Source: Cannabis sativa
Lineage: Eukaryota > Streptophyta > Magnoliopsida > Rosales > Cannabaceae
Assembly (NCBI RefSeq): GCF_029168945.1
Contig: NC_083601.1
Location: 22,100,160-22,164,159 of the forward strand
Reading direction: 5' to 3'
Length of the DNA: 64,000 bases
In this document: in pieces, positions 39,209 through 49,869 of the stretch
Layout of the letters: each line of letters opens with the position of its first letter
Numbering within the stretch: position 1 is the first letter of the stretch
Position numbers and translations under genes: made by a program
Notes under the pieces: generated by a model
Told to the model about the DNA's origin: nothing
Database searches by the model: none
What the model saw: only the letters and a program-made list of their open reading frames with translations

Positions 39209-41333
39209 CTAGTGTGGTTTTGGGACATACCCATCAACAGCAAAGTTGCGAGTAGCGGCGGGAATAGCTAAACGAACTCCATCTAGTTCGGGTTTTGCAA
39301 TTACTTGGCAACCGAGACGAGACCTATAAAATATTAAAGATGATTTTAATCTTTGCTTAACAACATCAAAGTATAGAGGAATGAAATTACTAGGCAAGTT
39401 TGTGCTCTCACGTTTCTGTGAGTGCAAAAGCCAAATCCAACATGTCATTCTCCTCATCTGTTGGCTCCTCTAATTTATTATAGTACTCCATATCCTACAT
39501 TATAAGCTTCATAGATTAGCATTGAAAAGCAAAAATTTGCGGATAAAGAAAAGAAAAACAAGTTAACAAAGCAGGAATATTTATATCGCCAAACATACCA
39601 TCACTATCACATGACAAGTTGAACATGCAAGTGAGCCTTCACAAGCTCCTGATATCAAATTTGAAGTAGATTGTTAGACTTATATACATGAACTAAGAAC
39701 ATGCTAGCATTAGAATAAGTCAATTCTTATGGTGGAAAACAAGGGATGTGCAATAACTAAGAACTCGCTAGGATTAGAATAAGTCAATACTATGGACAAT
39801 AGTAGTTGCTGAATAAACCAAAGTGGCAAAAAAGGAACAATGCACTACACTACTTTAGACAGGCATCAGAAAGTTCATGCCTTCAAGTTCAATGTCATTT
39901 TGATGAGCAGCTTCTAACATAGACATTCCAATTGGAACCTTTATATGCTTTTCCTCTCCATCTTTATCCACAAATGTCACAGAAATCCTGAGAAGACATA
40001 GAGAATGGGGAAAAAAACTAAGAAAACTGCAAATCTCAATCAGACAATAATGTGTTTCACCAAGAATATTTATGCACCTTATTGAATTGATGTATATTAC
40101 AGTCAGGGACGGACCCATTAAAATTGATGTGGGGGCTATAGCCCCACTAACAAAAATATTGCCTTTTAAAAAATTAAATGTAAATTTTTTAATTTAAAAA
40201 TTAAAGGCAAAACTAGTAGAAAAGCCCCCACAAAATTAGATAATTTTGGTAAGAGTGATTATAATGTAGCTATAAATATTTTTTTTAATATATAAGCCCC
40301 CACAAAGTAAAAATTCTGGGTCCGTCACTGATTACAGTGAAATCATAACAAAATATTTGAGGCTTAAATTAAAAAGAGAGTAACAGTGCAAATTACACCA
40401 ACTTTAATATCCAATTGAAAACTAATTTTCAATGTCTACTACAGATGATACGAGACAAATTTCTTAACTATATCCTTCAACTAATAGTGCCTCCTGAAAA
40501 ACTATGTTACTCTGTATAGTGAAACCAAACAATGAAAGACAGCAGGATTACAAAGTATCATGAATCCATGTCTTTACAATTACAATCACCTTAGTAATCT
40601 AAAACCAGAGAAACTTACTTTTCTTCCTGACCACTCCCTTCCGGCAAAGGATTCTTATCTGTTGCTGAAGAAAAATGACAACTTTTCTGAAAGATTGCTC
40701 CCCTGGAAACCTTGTTTTCTGACTGTTTAAAATGTTTCAAAATATTAACAAGGCACAAACGTCATGAAGATCGGAAATAAAGGATAACTTTAATCTCTCT
40801 CAAAAGTAAAGACACCTAAGTCAACATAACTTTTATAAGTGTATGCAGCACAGTATACGTATCAATATACAAATAATGCTTTCTTTCCAAACTCACTCCC
40901 CAAATTACTATATTATTGCAAACACTTCGGTATGGATTTTTTTCAGTCTTTTGTAAAAATCAACTTTACACTAGTGACTAACCTCATTGTAAAAACCAAA
41001 CCAGGATTTTGAGCACAGCTAGTGCAAAGCAGTGCAGCAAAATACAATGCGTGTCTGTGTATATAAGCTTGTGTCTGTTTATATATAAGCCTTAAAAAAC
41101 ATATACAACCGTTCACTTTCAATGACCACAGGCAACGAATAAAGCCCAAAAGAACACAAATCATAGACGATATAACAACAAAAAAAGGAGTAGAGAAATA
41201 CATTTGCTACTTCCAAAAGGCAAAAATAAGATAACTAACCAGTTTTTGTAAGAATTGGCAACAACGGCTCTGCGTATATCTATCTCTACCTACTATACTA
41301 GTTTTTCCTGACATAGAGAGAGAGAGAATAAAA
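39209..41333 (-). CDS. MFDX: Mitochondrial adrenodoxin-type [2Fe-2S] ferredoxin
   Basis: Electron carrier of the mitochondrial matrix that feeds Fe-S cluster assembly (and, in plants, the last steps of biotin synthesis), receiving electrons from an adrenodoxin reductase. Six coding exons on the minus strand: 41240-41314 (ATG at 41314), 40619-40722, 39881-39987, 39599-39648, 39412-39494, 39209-39323. They join to 177 residues. Residues 1-~57 are a basic presequence (MSGKTSIVGRDRYTQSRC). The core starts ISVTFVDKDGEEKHIKVPIG; the cluster ligands are Cys98, Cys104 and Cys107 in ACEGSLACSTCHVI and Cys145 in SRLGCQVI. The end RNFAVDGYVPKPH is diagnostic for plant mFDX. The intron after 39881 starts with GC (GAAG|GCATGA) rather than GT; the frame requires this border. 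The exon 41240-41333 is preceded by an acceptor and a CT-rich leader. Intact. Confidence 0.95.
40104..40330. mobile_element. hAT-type MITE in ferredoxin intron
   Basis: Ends CAGGGACGGACCCA and TGGGTCCGTCACTG (13 of 14 bases inverted-match), flanked by perfect 8-bp copies ATTACAGT at 40096-40103 and 40331-40338. 227 bp; the GTGGGGGCTATAGCCCC stretch near the left end can itself fold. Lies in the intron 39988-40618. Confidence 0.93.
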
Positions 41334-41890
41334 CTGTAGTTGGCAAATGGAAAATAATTATTTCCCCACAAATTCTATGTGGTGCGTCAATTATTTACTA
41401 AGTACTTACTTCAAATAGAATCAGAATGTGATCAAAAGAAGCCGAAATCGTTAGAAGAAGAAGAAGAAGAAATTGGGAATTGGGGCTTGAGGATTACCTC
41501 TTGATAGCTCCTTAACCATCCAAATTCCAACTCTTAAAAATTTGGAATTGAACATAATCGTTGAAGCTCAGCGAGTCACTACTGGACCTGAACAAATTGA
41601 AAACTAAGAAATTAAAGTTTTTTCTTCAATGATTTTATACCAAAACAACAAGAATAGAGCCCGTGTATGGAGTTTTCTAACGAAAAAACGAGCAATTTTG
41701 AAATTTCACATTCTCCATACCATAGAAAGAATTGGCCGAAACGGAAGAATGAAGATAAAGAAAGGGGTACCTTAAGCGATTCAACGGCTGAGATATTAGC
41801 AAACCACGAAACTGAAGGTGTCAGATAACGAAGAAAACCTTCTTCAAAGGGTGGTATGAATCGGGGGCGCGAAGCTTCCACTCCAGAATA
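41334..41890 (-). promoter_or_regulatory. Ferredoxin 5' leader with probable introns
   Basis: On the minus strand upstream of the coding start there are good splice signals: an exon ending CTTAAG|GTACCC near 41771, an acceptor TTTCTTAG near 41601, a donor AAGAG|GTAATCC near 41498 and an acceptor CTACAG at 41334. These fit non-coding leader exons at about 41771-41890 and 41499-41600. The reading frame at 41612-41881 is probably part of this leader. Confidence 0.45.
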
Positions 41891-42661
41891 ACCCTACAAA
41901 TTTTTTCTTCAAAATAAACAATTAATTGCCATATAATATTTAATAAATACAGCTACTTCCATAGAAAAATATTTTTCTTGGGCACAAATTATCTAGTATA
42001 TTATTTATTTTTTAAAAAAAATTTACGGTGTTATTTCGGTAATTTTTATAATTTTTATGTGAGTTATTATATAAATTTTAATTACAATTTAAATTACTTC
42101 ATTAATTGTTATGTGAGTTTTTATATAGATTTTATAAAAATATAAAAAGAAAAAGTAAAATATAAAAAATAAATAAATAAATAAGTATCAAAGGTTAATA
42201 AAAGTATAATTTTTCTCAATAGTATCTTAAATATAACACATGCTAGCCTCAAAATTTAAATCATTAGGTCTTAATGAAAATTATTATGGGTTAGTTTTAA
42301 AAAAAAAATTAATAAATTTAAAACATAATTTGTATTGATAAAATTTGACCAAAATTATACAATTTCATTTATATTAAATATTTATGCTTAAAAGTTCAAA
42401 ATTTTAAATACTTATGCCACAATTATCTCTATTTTTATATAATACTATACTTAATTTGAATTTATATCAAAATATTATATATTTATACAAATTGGTACTA
42501 TATATATAAAAAAATATTATTTAATACAATTCAATATAATACAATGTAAGACCGTGAACAAAACTTAAGTTTTAATATAATATAATACATAACATGAATG
42601 ATGAGCTCCAAACCTCACTAACTATAAATTCACAAGCCAACATACATCTCATAAGTGGAGT
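41891..42661. other. AT-rich intergenic DNA
   Basis: No gene seen. 42030-42150 is a diverged copy of the repeat at ~9900-10060. Confidence 0.5.
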
Positions 42662-43138
42662 TGTTGGATTAAAATTCTATCTGGGCACATATGTATAATG
42701 TATATGCTATTATAACGTGTGATACAAAATTAAGTGACCAATTATATTATGGGTATCAAAGGGTATTAAATTGTCATGAAAATAATGTGTAGATACCATA
42801 AGTTAATTTATAATTTGTTGAGGGGCCAAATTATAAATACTCAAAACTTATTATATAATAAGCCTATAAATAGGTAGTGGTCCCCAAGAAATACTTGGGT
42901 TTCTGTTTTCTCCCATTAAAGAAAATACCTAGGAAATAGTTTATTCTTGGAAGATCAAAACTTTCTCTGCAATCTCCAATAATGGCTTCAGGTTAGTGCT
43001 TCCGCTCACTTTCATCATCTTCCTCTTTTGTAATAGTTCTATAGATTTATGATCTAGGATTTTCTATATTAAAATACTTTTTAGGAATATGTTTAGATAT
43101 GTGATATATATATCTTGAATGGTTTATAAATCCTAACA
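42662..43138 (+). mobile_element. Probable LTR (solo or truncated)
   Basis: Starts TGTTGGATTAAAATTC and ends TAAATCCTAACA, an inverted TGTTRGATT/AATCCTAACA pair typical of retrotransposon LTRs. It contains CCTATAAATAGG near 42863 (TATA box), a short leader, and ATGGCTTCAG|GTTAGTG near 42982. The 5-bp flanks (GGAGT / TCAGC) do not match, so the boundaries or integrity are uncertain. Confidence 0.5.
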
Positions 43139-43435
43139 TCAGCTACTTTAACTTACAACAAATATAAGAGTGATAATTTGTATTTACGAATTATATTCTT
43201 GTCGTGTTGATATTTAAATTTTACAAGTAAATGTCCAACCTAAGCTCGTCTCATATATTAGTTATGTCAAAAATTAAAACTCATACGCAATCTTGTTATA
43301 AATGAGTAGCTTGACACAATTCATATAATATGTTTACATAAATGATAATAATTAATTTTAATCAACTTATCAACCTATTAATATATATATGTTTACAATT
43401 CTTTTAGCCATTTAGCATGTTTTATAATATATTTA

Positions 43436-44937
43436 GAGTAATTTGCGGTAAAAATACCCAACTTTAACTCGGAGTTGCAGATAAATACCTAACAAAAGTT
43501 TTTGGCGGTAAAAATACCTTCTGTTAAGGTTTTGGAACTTCCGTAGATGCATAAGATTAAGTACGAATAAGCGTCCAACTGTCATTCTCTTATTGGTCCA
43601 CATCATTAATTTGTATTTTTTAATTAAAAATTCATTTAAAAATTTAAGAATTAAATAAAAAGTATTTTAAAATCAAACAAAAATAATAATATACATTAAT
43701 AATTTATATTTTAATTAATAATCATTAATTAAATCCCTAAACTAATGCCACATGACATCTGGGTAAACTTGATGTAATTAAATTATAATTAAAAAAAAAG
43801 TATCTGAACCTCAAACGCCAAATCTCACACTTCTTCGTTCTTCTTCTCTCTTTCTTTTCTTTTGAGGTTTAGATCCACTCAAACGAAATCGGTCGACTCA
43901 AATGCAGGAGAGACAAACAGATGAATCGATCGATTCAAACGCACGGGAGAGACGCCTGGGAATTGGAGAAGCTTCGAACAAAACTGGAGGAGATCAAATC
44001 TCAAAGCCCTAGAAATCCCCAATCTCCACCATAGCAGACGAACCTTCACCTGAAAAGAAACCTCACTGGTAGAGATCCTACTAAACAGGACCCAGATCTG
44101 AAAGCTCACCATGGTGAAAGGCTCTCGACGTACAGTTCAGAGTTTTCTGCATTTGAAAAAAAAAATCTGAGTTTTTTTACTACAAAAATGGTGAATGTTA
44201 CCTACCCAAACAGTAAGTGTTCTACGTGTGAAAAAAAATTGGTTTTTGTTAGGTAAGGGAAAAACTAAATCTAAAAATCTGAGATTTATTTGTTGGTAGC
44301 GAAGATTTTTTATTTGATTTCGGATTTTGGATGAACTTTCAGAGTTCATATTTATTTGTTCTTCATAGTGCTGGGTTTGCGTTTATAGGTTTATGGTTTT
44401 TATGTGTAAGTTTGTATTTTTTTCTTGGTTTTAGGTTTTGATTTTGTGTGAGTTTGTTAGATTTATATGTATGAAGAATGATTTTGTATATTAGTTTCTG
44501 TTTAATTTGGGATTTGGAATCAGGTTAATGAATTTGATTTTGAATTAATTTGATTTTGATTTTGTTGTGATGGAAGTTTGAATTTTTTGGGTTTGTGATT
44601 TTTACATTTTCATTACTTTTAATTTAATTTTAATCATTGTATGTTTTTATTTATCAATTTAAAATACGAATTTTAATATATATTATTATTTTTATTTGAT
44701 TTAAAAATATTTTTTTATTTAATTCTTAAATTATTAAATGAATTTTTAATTAAAATATTAATTAATGATGTGGACCAATAAGAGCATGACAGCTGGACCC
44801 TTACCTGGCATTTAACGGCCAGGTACCTACGGAAGTTCCAATACCTTAACAGAAGGTATTTTTACCGCCAAAAATTTTTGTTAGGTATTTATCTGCAACT
44901 CCGAGTTAAACTTGGGTATTTTCACCGCAAATTACTC
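43436..44937. mobile_element. Mutator-like element with gene-like interior (Pack-MULE candidate)
   Basis: Inverted ends GAGTAATTTGCGGTAAAA / ACCGCAAATTACTC continue inward for over 100 bases (TCGGAGTTGCAGATAAATAC mirrored by GTATTTATCTGCAACTCCGA; GGTATTTTTACCGCCA). They are flanked by perfect 9-bp duplications ATATATTTA at 43427-43435 and 44938-44946. The 1502-bp element has no transposase. Its middle (about 43800-44150) has markedly higher GC, a CT-rich leader-like stretch (CTTCTTCGTTCTTCTTCTCT) and an ATGGTGAAAGGCTCTCGACG start-like segment. A T-rich intron-like tract follows, suggesting a captured 5' piece of a host gene. Confidence 0.8.
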
Positions 44938-45029
44938 ATATATTTATGAATTAATATATTCATGACCTAAAATCTCACTTAGCGGGCAGGAACTGATTAT
45001 CTCCCAACTATAACACAATTACAAACCAA

Positions 45030-46265
45030 AAGGGTGGAGGTTAGTGCACTTCGTCCTGTTTGTAAGAATGAAAATGAAATTATCCTCCATAGCTTAGTAA
45101 CCTGTCAATTTATTAAATTTTGTTGGAATAGAGTAGGAATCGGTACAAACATAGTTTTGGGGGCTGGTTTTCTAGACTGGTGCAAGTTGGTTTTTAAACA
45201 GTCGGACAATGAGAGGATATGTTTGATAACTTCACTTTGTTGGGCTATTTGGAGAGCTCAAAATGATGTGGTTTGGAAAGGGAAAACTGTGGGAATCTCA
45301 CACATTTTTGCTTCTATAATAGCTTATCTTAATCAATGAAGAAGTGCTCAAAGTTCTACCTTAGGTCATCTGAGACCTGTTATCAGCCTGGAGATGGTGC
45401 TGAGCGCTGGGTTTCACCTAGACAAAATAGAGTTAAGGTCAACGTAGATACAACCCTATTTGAGATGAGTCACAACTTCGGATTTGGCCTAGTTGCTAGG
45501 GACAGCAATGGTGTTCTTCTTCAAGGTCGTACTGTTTTAGCTCTTGGCCAAGTGAAACCGGCTTTAGCCGAAGCAATGGAGGTTCCTGAGGCTTTGAGCC
45601 GAATCAAGTCATCTCCACGGCATCATGTAGTTCTCGAAATAGACAGTCTAGTAGTGGTTCAAGCATTGCAAAGTTCAGTAGAAATGATTTCTTTATTTGG
45701 TTTGGTTATTAAAGAATGTAAAGAATAGGTTATTACTATGAGAAATGTTTCTAATTATTTTGTTAAGTGATTGGCCAACTTAGTAGCTCACTCCTTTGCT
45801 CGAACTTTTAATTTAGGCTAATTATGACTGAATTTTGACATGTACTAAATCATGCTCCCTGAACTTTTAAAGTTGTTAAAAATGCCCCATAAACTATTGA
45901 GATTGTTGGATTTAAGGACTTTTGTCCAATTTTAGTAAAAAAGTCTAATATGGATGAAAGTTCAGGGGACATGATTTAGTACATATCAAAGTTCGAGCAG
46001 GATGATTTGGTATATATCAAAGTCTGGAGAGTATGGTTTAGTACATAAACAATCATTGAAATAGTAAAATTGAATGAAATTAGACAAAAATTCTTAAATC
46101 TAACAATCTCAATAGTTCAAGGGGTATTTTTAACGACTTAAAAGTTCAGGGACATAATTTAATACATGTCAAAATTTAGGGAGAAAAAATCATAATTAAC
46201 CTTTATTTTATATCCTGATTGTATCAGTTTGGGGATGTCCCAACTAAGTTGCTATACTTAAAAAT
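45030..46265 (+). pseudogene. LINE reverse-transcriptase 3' end (zf-RVT and RNase H)
   Basis: Two plus-strand frames carry the C-terminal end of a plant non-LTR retrotransposon. 45034-45339 has the zinc-binding zf-RVT pattern (PVCKNENEIILHSLVTCQFI, then SLCWAIWRAQNDVVWKGK). 45336-45728 has an RVT_3-type RNase H domain (RVKVNVDTTLFE, GFGLVARDSNGVLLQG, PALAEAMEVPEAL, VVLEIDSLVVVQAL). A stop ends the frame at 45728, but similarity continues (MRNVSNYFVK, LVAHSFARTF). It resumes beyond the MITE at 46203 with YPDCISLGDVPTKLLY. Only the 3' end is present, as expected for a 5'-truncated LINE insertion. Confidence 0.8.
45814..46202. mobile_element. Foldback MITE, second copy of the 30766 family
   Basis: Starts TAGGCTAATTATGACTG and ends CATAATTAACCT; internal blocks (AACTATTGAGATTGTTGGAT, AGTACATAAACAATCA) match the 30766-31167 copy in order. 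It splits the 3' end of the LINE relic. Confidence 0.75.
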
Positions 46266-47208
46266 ATGCTATTTTTGTGTCATTTTTGAGAATAAGCTTG
46301 TCAATCGAAAATGATATGTACCCTAGCCCATTTAAGAAAAACACAAATTTATTCATTTCGTCTCCTCTAACTAAAAAGTACCTCCATATTCTTTATCTTA
46401 GCTCTTTAAAAATACAGTATACAATAGATATATTATTTTACATAAATTTTACAACAATGAATAGTGTTGCTCTACATGTAAAGCAGCTCTAAATTTATTT
46501 TATTGGTTTCTTTAATTTTATTATTTTTTTATATTTATGTATATATAATATTATATATTTAAAATAAATAAAATATATAAAAAGATTTAATATAGAGAAA
46601 GAAATAGAGAAGATGATCATGATGGATACTATAATGTAAAAGTTTATTGTAAAATAGATAAAATAAAATTTTAATAAGGTATTTTAAAAGATAGAATAGA
46701 TAAGTTGTTGTGAGTGCTCTAATAATTTATAGTATATTTTTGGTACATGAGGATAGGTCGGGGTATTAAACAAAAAATATGTTTTTAAAAGATTTATATA
46801 TAAGACTTAAAAAATGGGTACTTTTAAGAAATAATTACATTTTGTTTTTCAAAAAATATAGTGGTAAAATTTAAAATATTTTAGTGATGTATTTGAAGGA
46901 TAGAGAAGAAAAATTCTTGTGAGTGTCCTAATAATTTATAGTATAAATATATTTTTGAAACTTTTATAATATAAGATTAAAAGAAAATTGGGTATTTTTA
47001 AGAAATAATTATATTATTTTTTTTTCAAAAAAATATAGTGGTAAAGTTTAAAATATACATATTTTTAAAAATGTAAAAACTTTTGAGGAAAAGAAATTTT
47101 TTGCATGAATAGATTTCTCAAATTATTCACATAATAAAACGACAATAACTCAAGAAACGACAGTGGAATATGAAAACGACAGCACTAATAAGAAAAAAAT
47201 TCAAATTT
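46266..47208. repeat. AT-rich region with a two-copy direct repeat
   Basis: The block GTGAGTGYYCTAATAATTTA ... GGGTAYTTTTAAGAAATAAT ... AAAAATATAGTGGTAAA appears at about 46710-46875 and again at about 46918-47050. No gene seen. Confidence 0.6.
47191..47197 (-). terminator. Pol III terminator of tRNA-Ala
   Basis: T-run on the minus strand 11 bases past the 3' end of the tRNA. Confidence 0.8.
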
Positions 47209-47281
47209 TGGAGATGCGGGGTATCGAACCCCGTACCTCTCGCATGCAAAGCGAGCGCTCTACCATGTGAGCTACATCCCC
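47209..47281 (-). tRNA. tRNA-Ala, anticodon TGC
   Basis: Nuclear tRNA gene of 73 bases on the minus strand. It starts GGGGATGTAGCTCA and has an anticodon stem CTCGC / GCGAG around the loop TTTGCAT (anticodon TGC). The T arm is GGGGTTCGATACCCC and it ends CATCTCCA, the acceptor stem pairing with GGGGATG. Box A (TAGCTCACATGGTAGAG) and box B (GGTTCGATACC) are intact. No intron. A run of seven T on the minus strand (47191-47197) just after the gene is a good RNA polymerase III terminator, and CAA motifs lie upstream (minus strand), as usual in plants. Confidence 0.96.
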
Positions 47282-47639
47282 TTTGATGTTTTTCTGTTGT
47301 TTTTTTGTTATACATCGATAAACAATAAAAGATGTTCATAAATTTGCAAATCTCGATAGCATCGTAGTTATTACTATTGACTTCTATTTATTCTTTATAA
47401 AAAAATAGATATAAATTTTGAATGTGTGAGGCAAAATGATTTGAATGTTCAATAGTTGATTAATATGTGTTATGCATAACACATTAATACAAAAGATTCA
47501 AATAATTTCTCTAATTATATTTTTGGATTAATAATTAGACCGATTATGTAATAGTTGTTTTATAATTGAATCAAACATTATATATATCAATATAATTGAG
47601 AAATAGGCACATAAACATAAATAAAAATAAAGAATAACT

Positions 47640-48085
47640 TGAATTTGCTACTAGTTTTGAAGGGTTTTACTATTAAAATATGAGCTTGGAGGATTAAGTA
47701 CAAGTTGAGTGATAGTTAAGAGACTTTAGCCACAAAAAACTCATAATTTGGTTTGAATCTTGAGTAATTTTTTTTTTTTTTACAATTTCCCATAAAAAAA
47801 ATATTATAAATTTTGAAATAATTTTTATATTTTTAAAATAATAATATTAGGTGTATCAATATAAATGTGACATATGTACAAAAGTATACACATAAATAGT
47901 CTATATTGGCAGCTAACCGTAAAAAATGGATGACACTTTAAATTTGCTATTAGTTCAGTAGTTTGGAGGGTTTTGCCATCAAGATTTGAGCTTAGAGAAT
48001 TAAGTGCATGTAGAGTGATAGTTAAGAGGGTTTAGCCGTAAAAAACTCATAATTTGGTTTGGATCTTGAGTAAAATTCTTTTTAT
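47640..48085. repeat. Pair of ~140-bp direct repeats
   Basis: About 47640-47770 and 47940-48075 share AATTTGCTAYTAGTT, GGAGGATTAAGTRCA-like, GAGTGATAGTTAAGAG and AAAAAACTCATAATTTGGTT in the same order. No coding capacity; identity unknown. Confidence 0.65.
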
Positions 48086-48149
48086 TACAATTCTCCATTC
48101 AATTCAAACTGATAATCAAAGTGAATTCTTCAACACTAAAACGAATACA

Positions 48150-48916
48150 ACGATTAGCAATGTTCGTTCAAAATTTCTTCCCATTGGACTGTTGCACCTC
48201 TCTTAAAAGAATAACATGGACCACATGAGGGTAGAGTTTATACGAGGGAATGTCTACAAATTTACCAAATTAAGTAGCACGAAACAAAGTCTTGATATTT
48301 CTTGAAAGAGTGATATTAAGCTTCTCAATGACATTGTAAGTGCAAGAGTGACCACTTTCGATTTATAGTGATCAGATTCAACGTACTTATACTTCCATTC
48401 CTGAAATCAAATAATAAAAATATCAAAAATAAAAGCAAATGGTAAGCACAATATAAAAAAAAATTACAATACAACTATTAGCAAACTGTTAGCAAACAAC
48501 TCCATACCAAACCTAAACCTCAAAAAATACAAATGATCATTACAAAATAAAATCCAAAATGAATGAAAAAATACACCAATAAATAACTATTTATGTCGAA
48601 AAAACTAAATGTAACAATATTCTAAATCAGTAAATCTACCACTAATATAAAAACAAAACAAATAAAATATATAAATTTCTAGAACCAAAATCACATGTAA
48701 AAACACTAAAAAAAACAAAGGTAAAATTTCTAAATTATGGAAAAAAAAAAAAAAAAATGAAACCTTAGGCATTTCATTGACATTGTTCTTCCCTTTTCTA
48801 ACTTCTAGTATAGAACTCTTATCACATTCATTTCTCTTTAACTTCTTCTTCAAATGATGACCTGCATGTTTTATTACTGGTTCAATAAAATCTTCGTCAG
48901 AGTGATCTTCTTTCAC
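48150..48916 (-). pseudogene. Possible DUF1985-type gene relic of a Ulp1-bearing transposon
   Basis: On the minus strand 48180-48330 reads NIKTLFRAT-stop-FGKFVDIPSYK, then PHVVHVIL, with stops. This resembles the opening of DUF1985 (..FR.TCFG.FLDLP......L.H.LLL..), a domain found with Ulp1-like proteases in MULE transposons. Upstream on the same strand, 48770-48916 is an open lysine-rich stretch (IKHAGHHLKKKLKRNECDKS) that could be its first exon. It is cut by the end of the CACTA element at 48926. Similarity is judged by eye. Confidence 0.35.
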
Positions 48917-48949
48917 AATAACCCATTACAAGAAACCAACTTTTTAGCA

Positions 48950-49265
48950 ACAAAAGTTTAGCTACCAAATGTAGTTGGTAGCAGTTAATTAATATTAGTT
49001 ACTAAATTTTCGTAGCAAAATGATTTTGTAGCAAGTTCTAATAAAAAAATACTATATGAGTTTCCTAGTAGCAAATTTATATTTTTAGCTACAATTATCT
49101 TTGGTAGCTAACATTTTGAGCACTAAATAAAAATTTGCTACTAAATTTTAGTAGCAAAATGAGTTTTAATCAAAATGACACTAAATATGCTTGTTACTAA
49201 AAATTTTGGTGGCATATGAATACTTTTAGCTACTAGTATTTTTTGTAGCTAAAATTTTATATTGG
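48950..49265. repeat. CACTA subterminal repeats of the second element
   Basis: Clustered TTTAGCTACnAA and TTTAGTAGCAAA words in both orientations next to the element's 3' end; a different motif from the TAGCGGCGG array of the first element. Confidence 0.65.
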
Positions 49266-49869
49266 CGTAAAATATAAAGTTGATGCATTTTGTGTATATT
49301 AGAATTTATTGCAATTATAAATTTATTGCTACTAAATTATATCATATTTTTACACTAGCAAATAAATATTTCTAGTTAAAGTGTTTTATGTATTACTAAT
49401 TAATAAATGTAGAATATAATATAATATATATGTAAGAATAGTAAACATAAAAACATAATTAAATCTGTACTTGTGCTCCAAATTAAAAAAATTAATCTAT
49501 ATTTTCTTAAAAAACAACATGTATATAAATTATATTTTGTTGTAATATTAAAGAAAGGTAAAAAGAAATAATTAAATTTATAATAAATGAATAAGATAAA
49601 CTAAATTTAAAAAATTATAAACGCCACAAAAAATTGAAAGAAAAATAATGTAATAAACAACTACATAAGTCATATAGGATATATATAATTTTGTTGAAAC
49701 AAAGATACTAGATGGACCCTCTAATAAGCTTCAGTAAAAATTTCAAAGAAACCAACATAGATAAAAGCATCTTAGGGAAAAAAAAAACACTTACTACCTT
49801 AAAACAAATTAATAAACTGAAACGTTTGCATAACACAATAACAATGTTTCTTTTATTGTGATCACTCAA
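49266..49869. other. AT-rich internal CACTA DNA
   Basis: Between the subterminal repeats and the stop of the protease gene; no coding segment seen. Confidence 0.5.

Noticed and set aside
41612..41881. Minus-strand 89-codon frame
   Set aside because: Lacks an ATG start and coincides with the likely spliced leader of the ferredoxin gene.
43879..44112. 77-codon minus-strand frame inside the MULE
   Set aside because: Opposite to the leader-like orientation of the captured segment and without recognisable domain.
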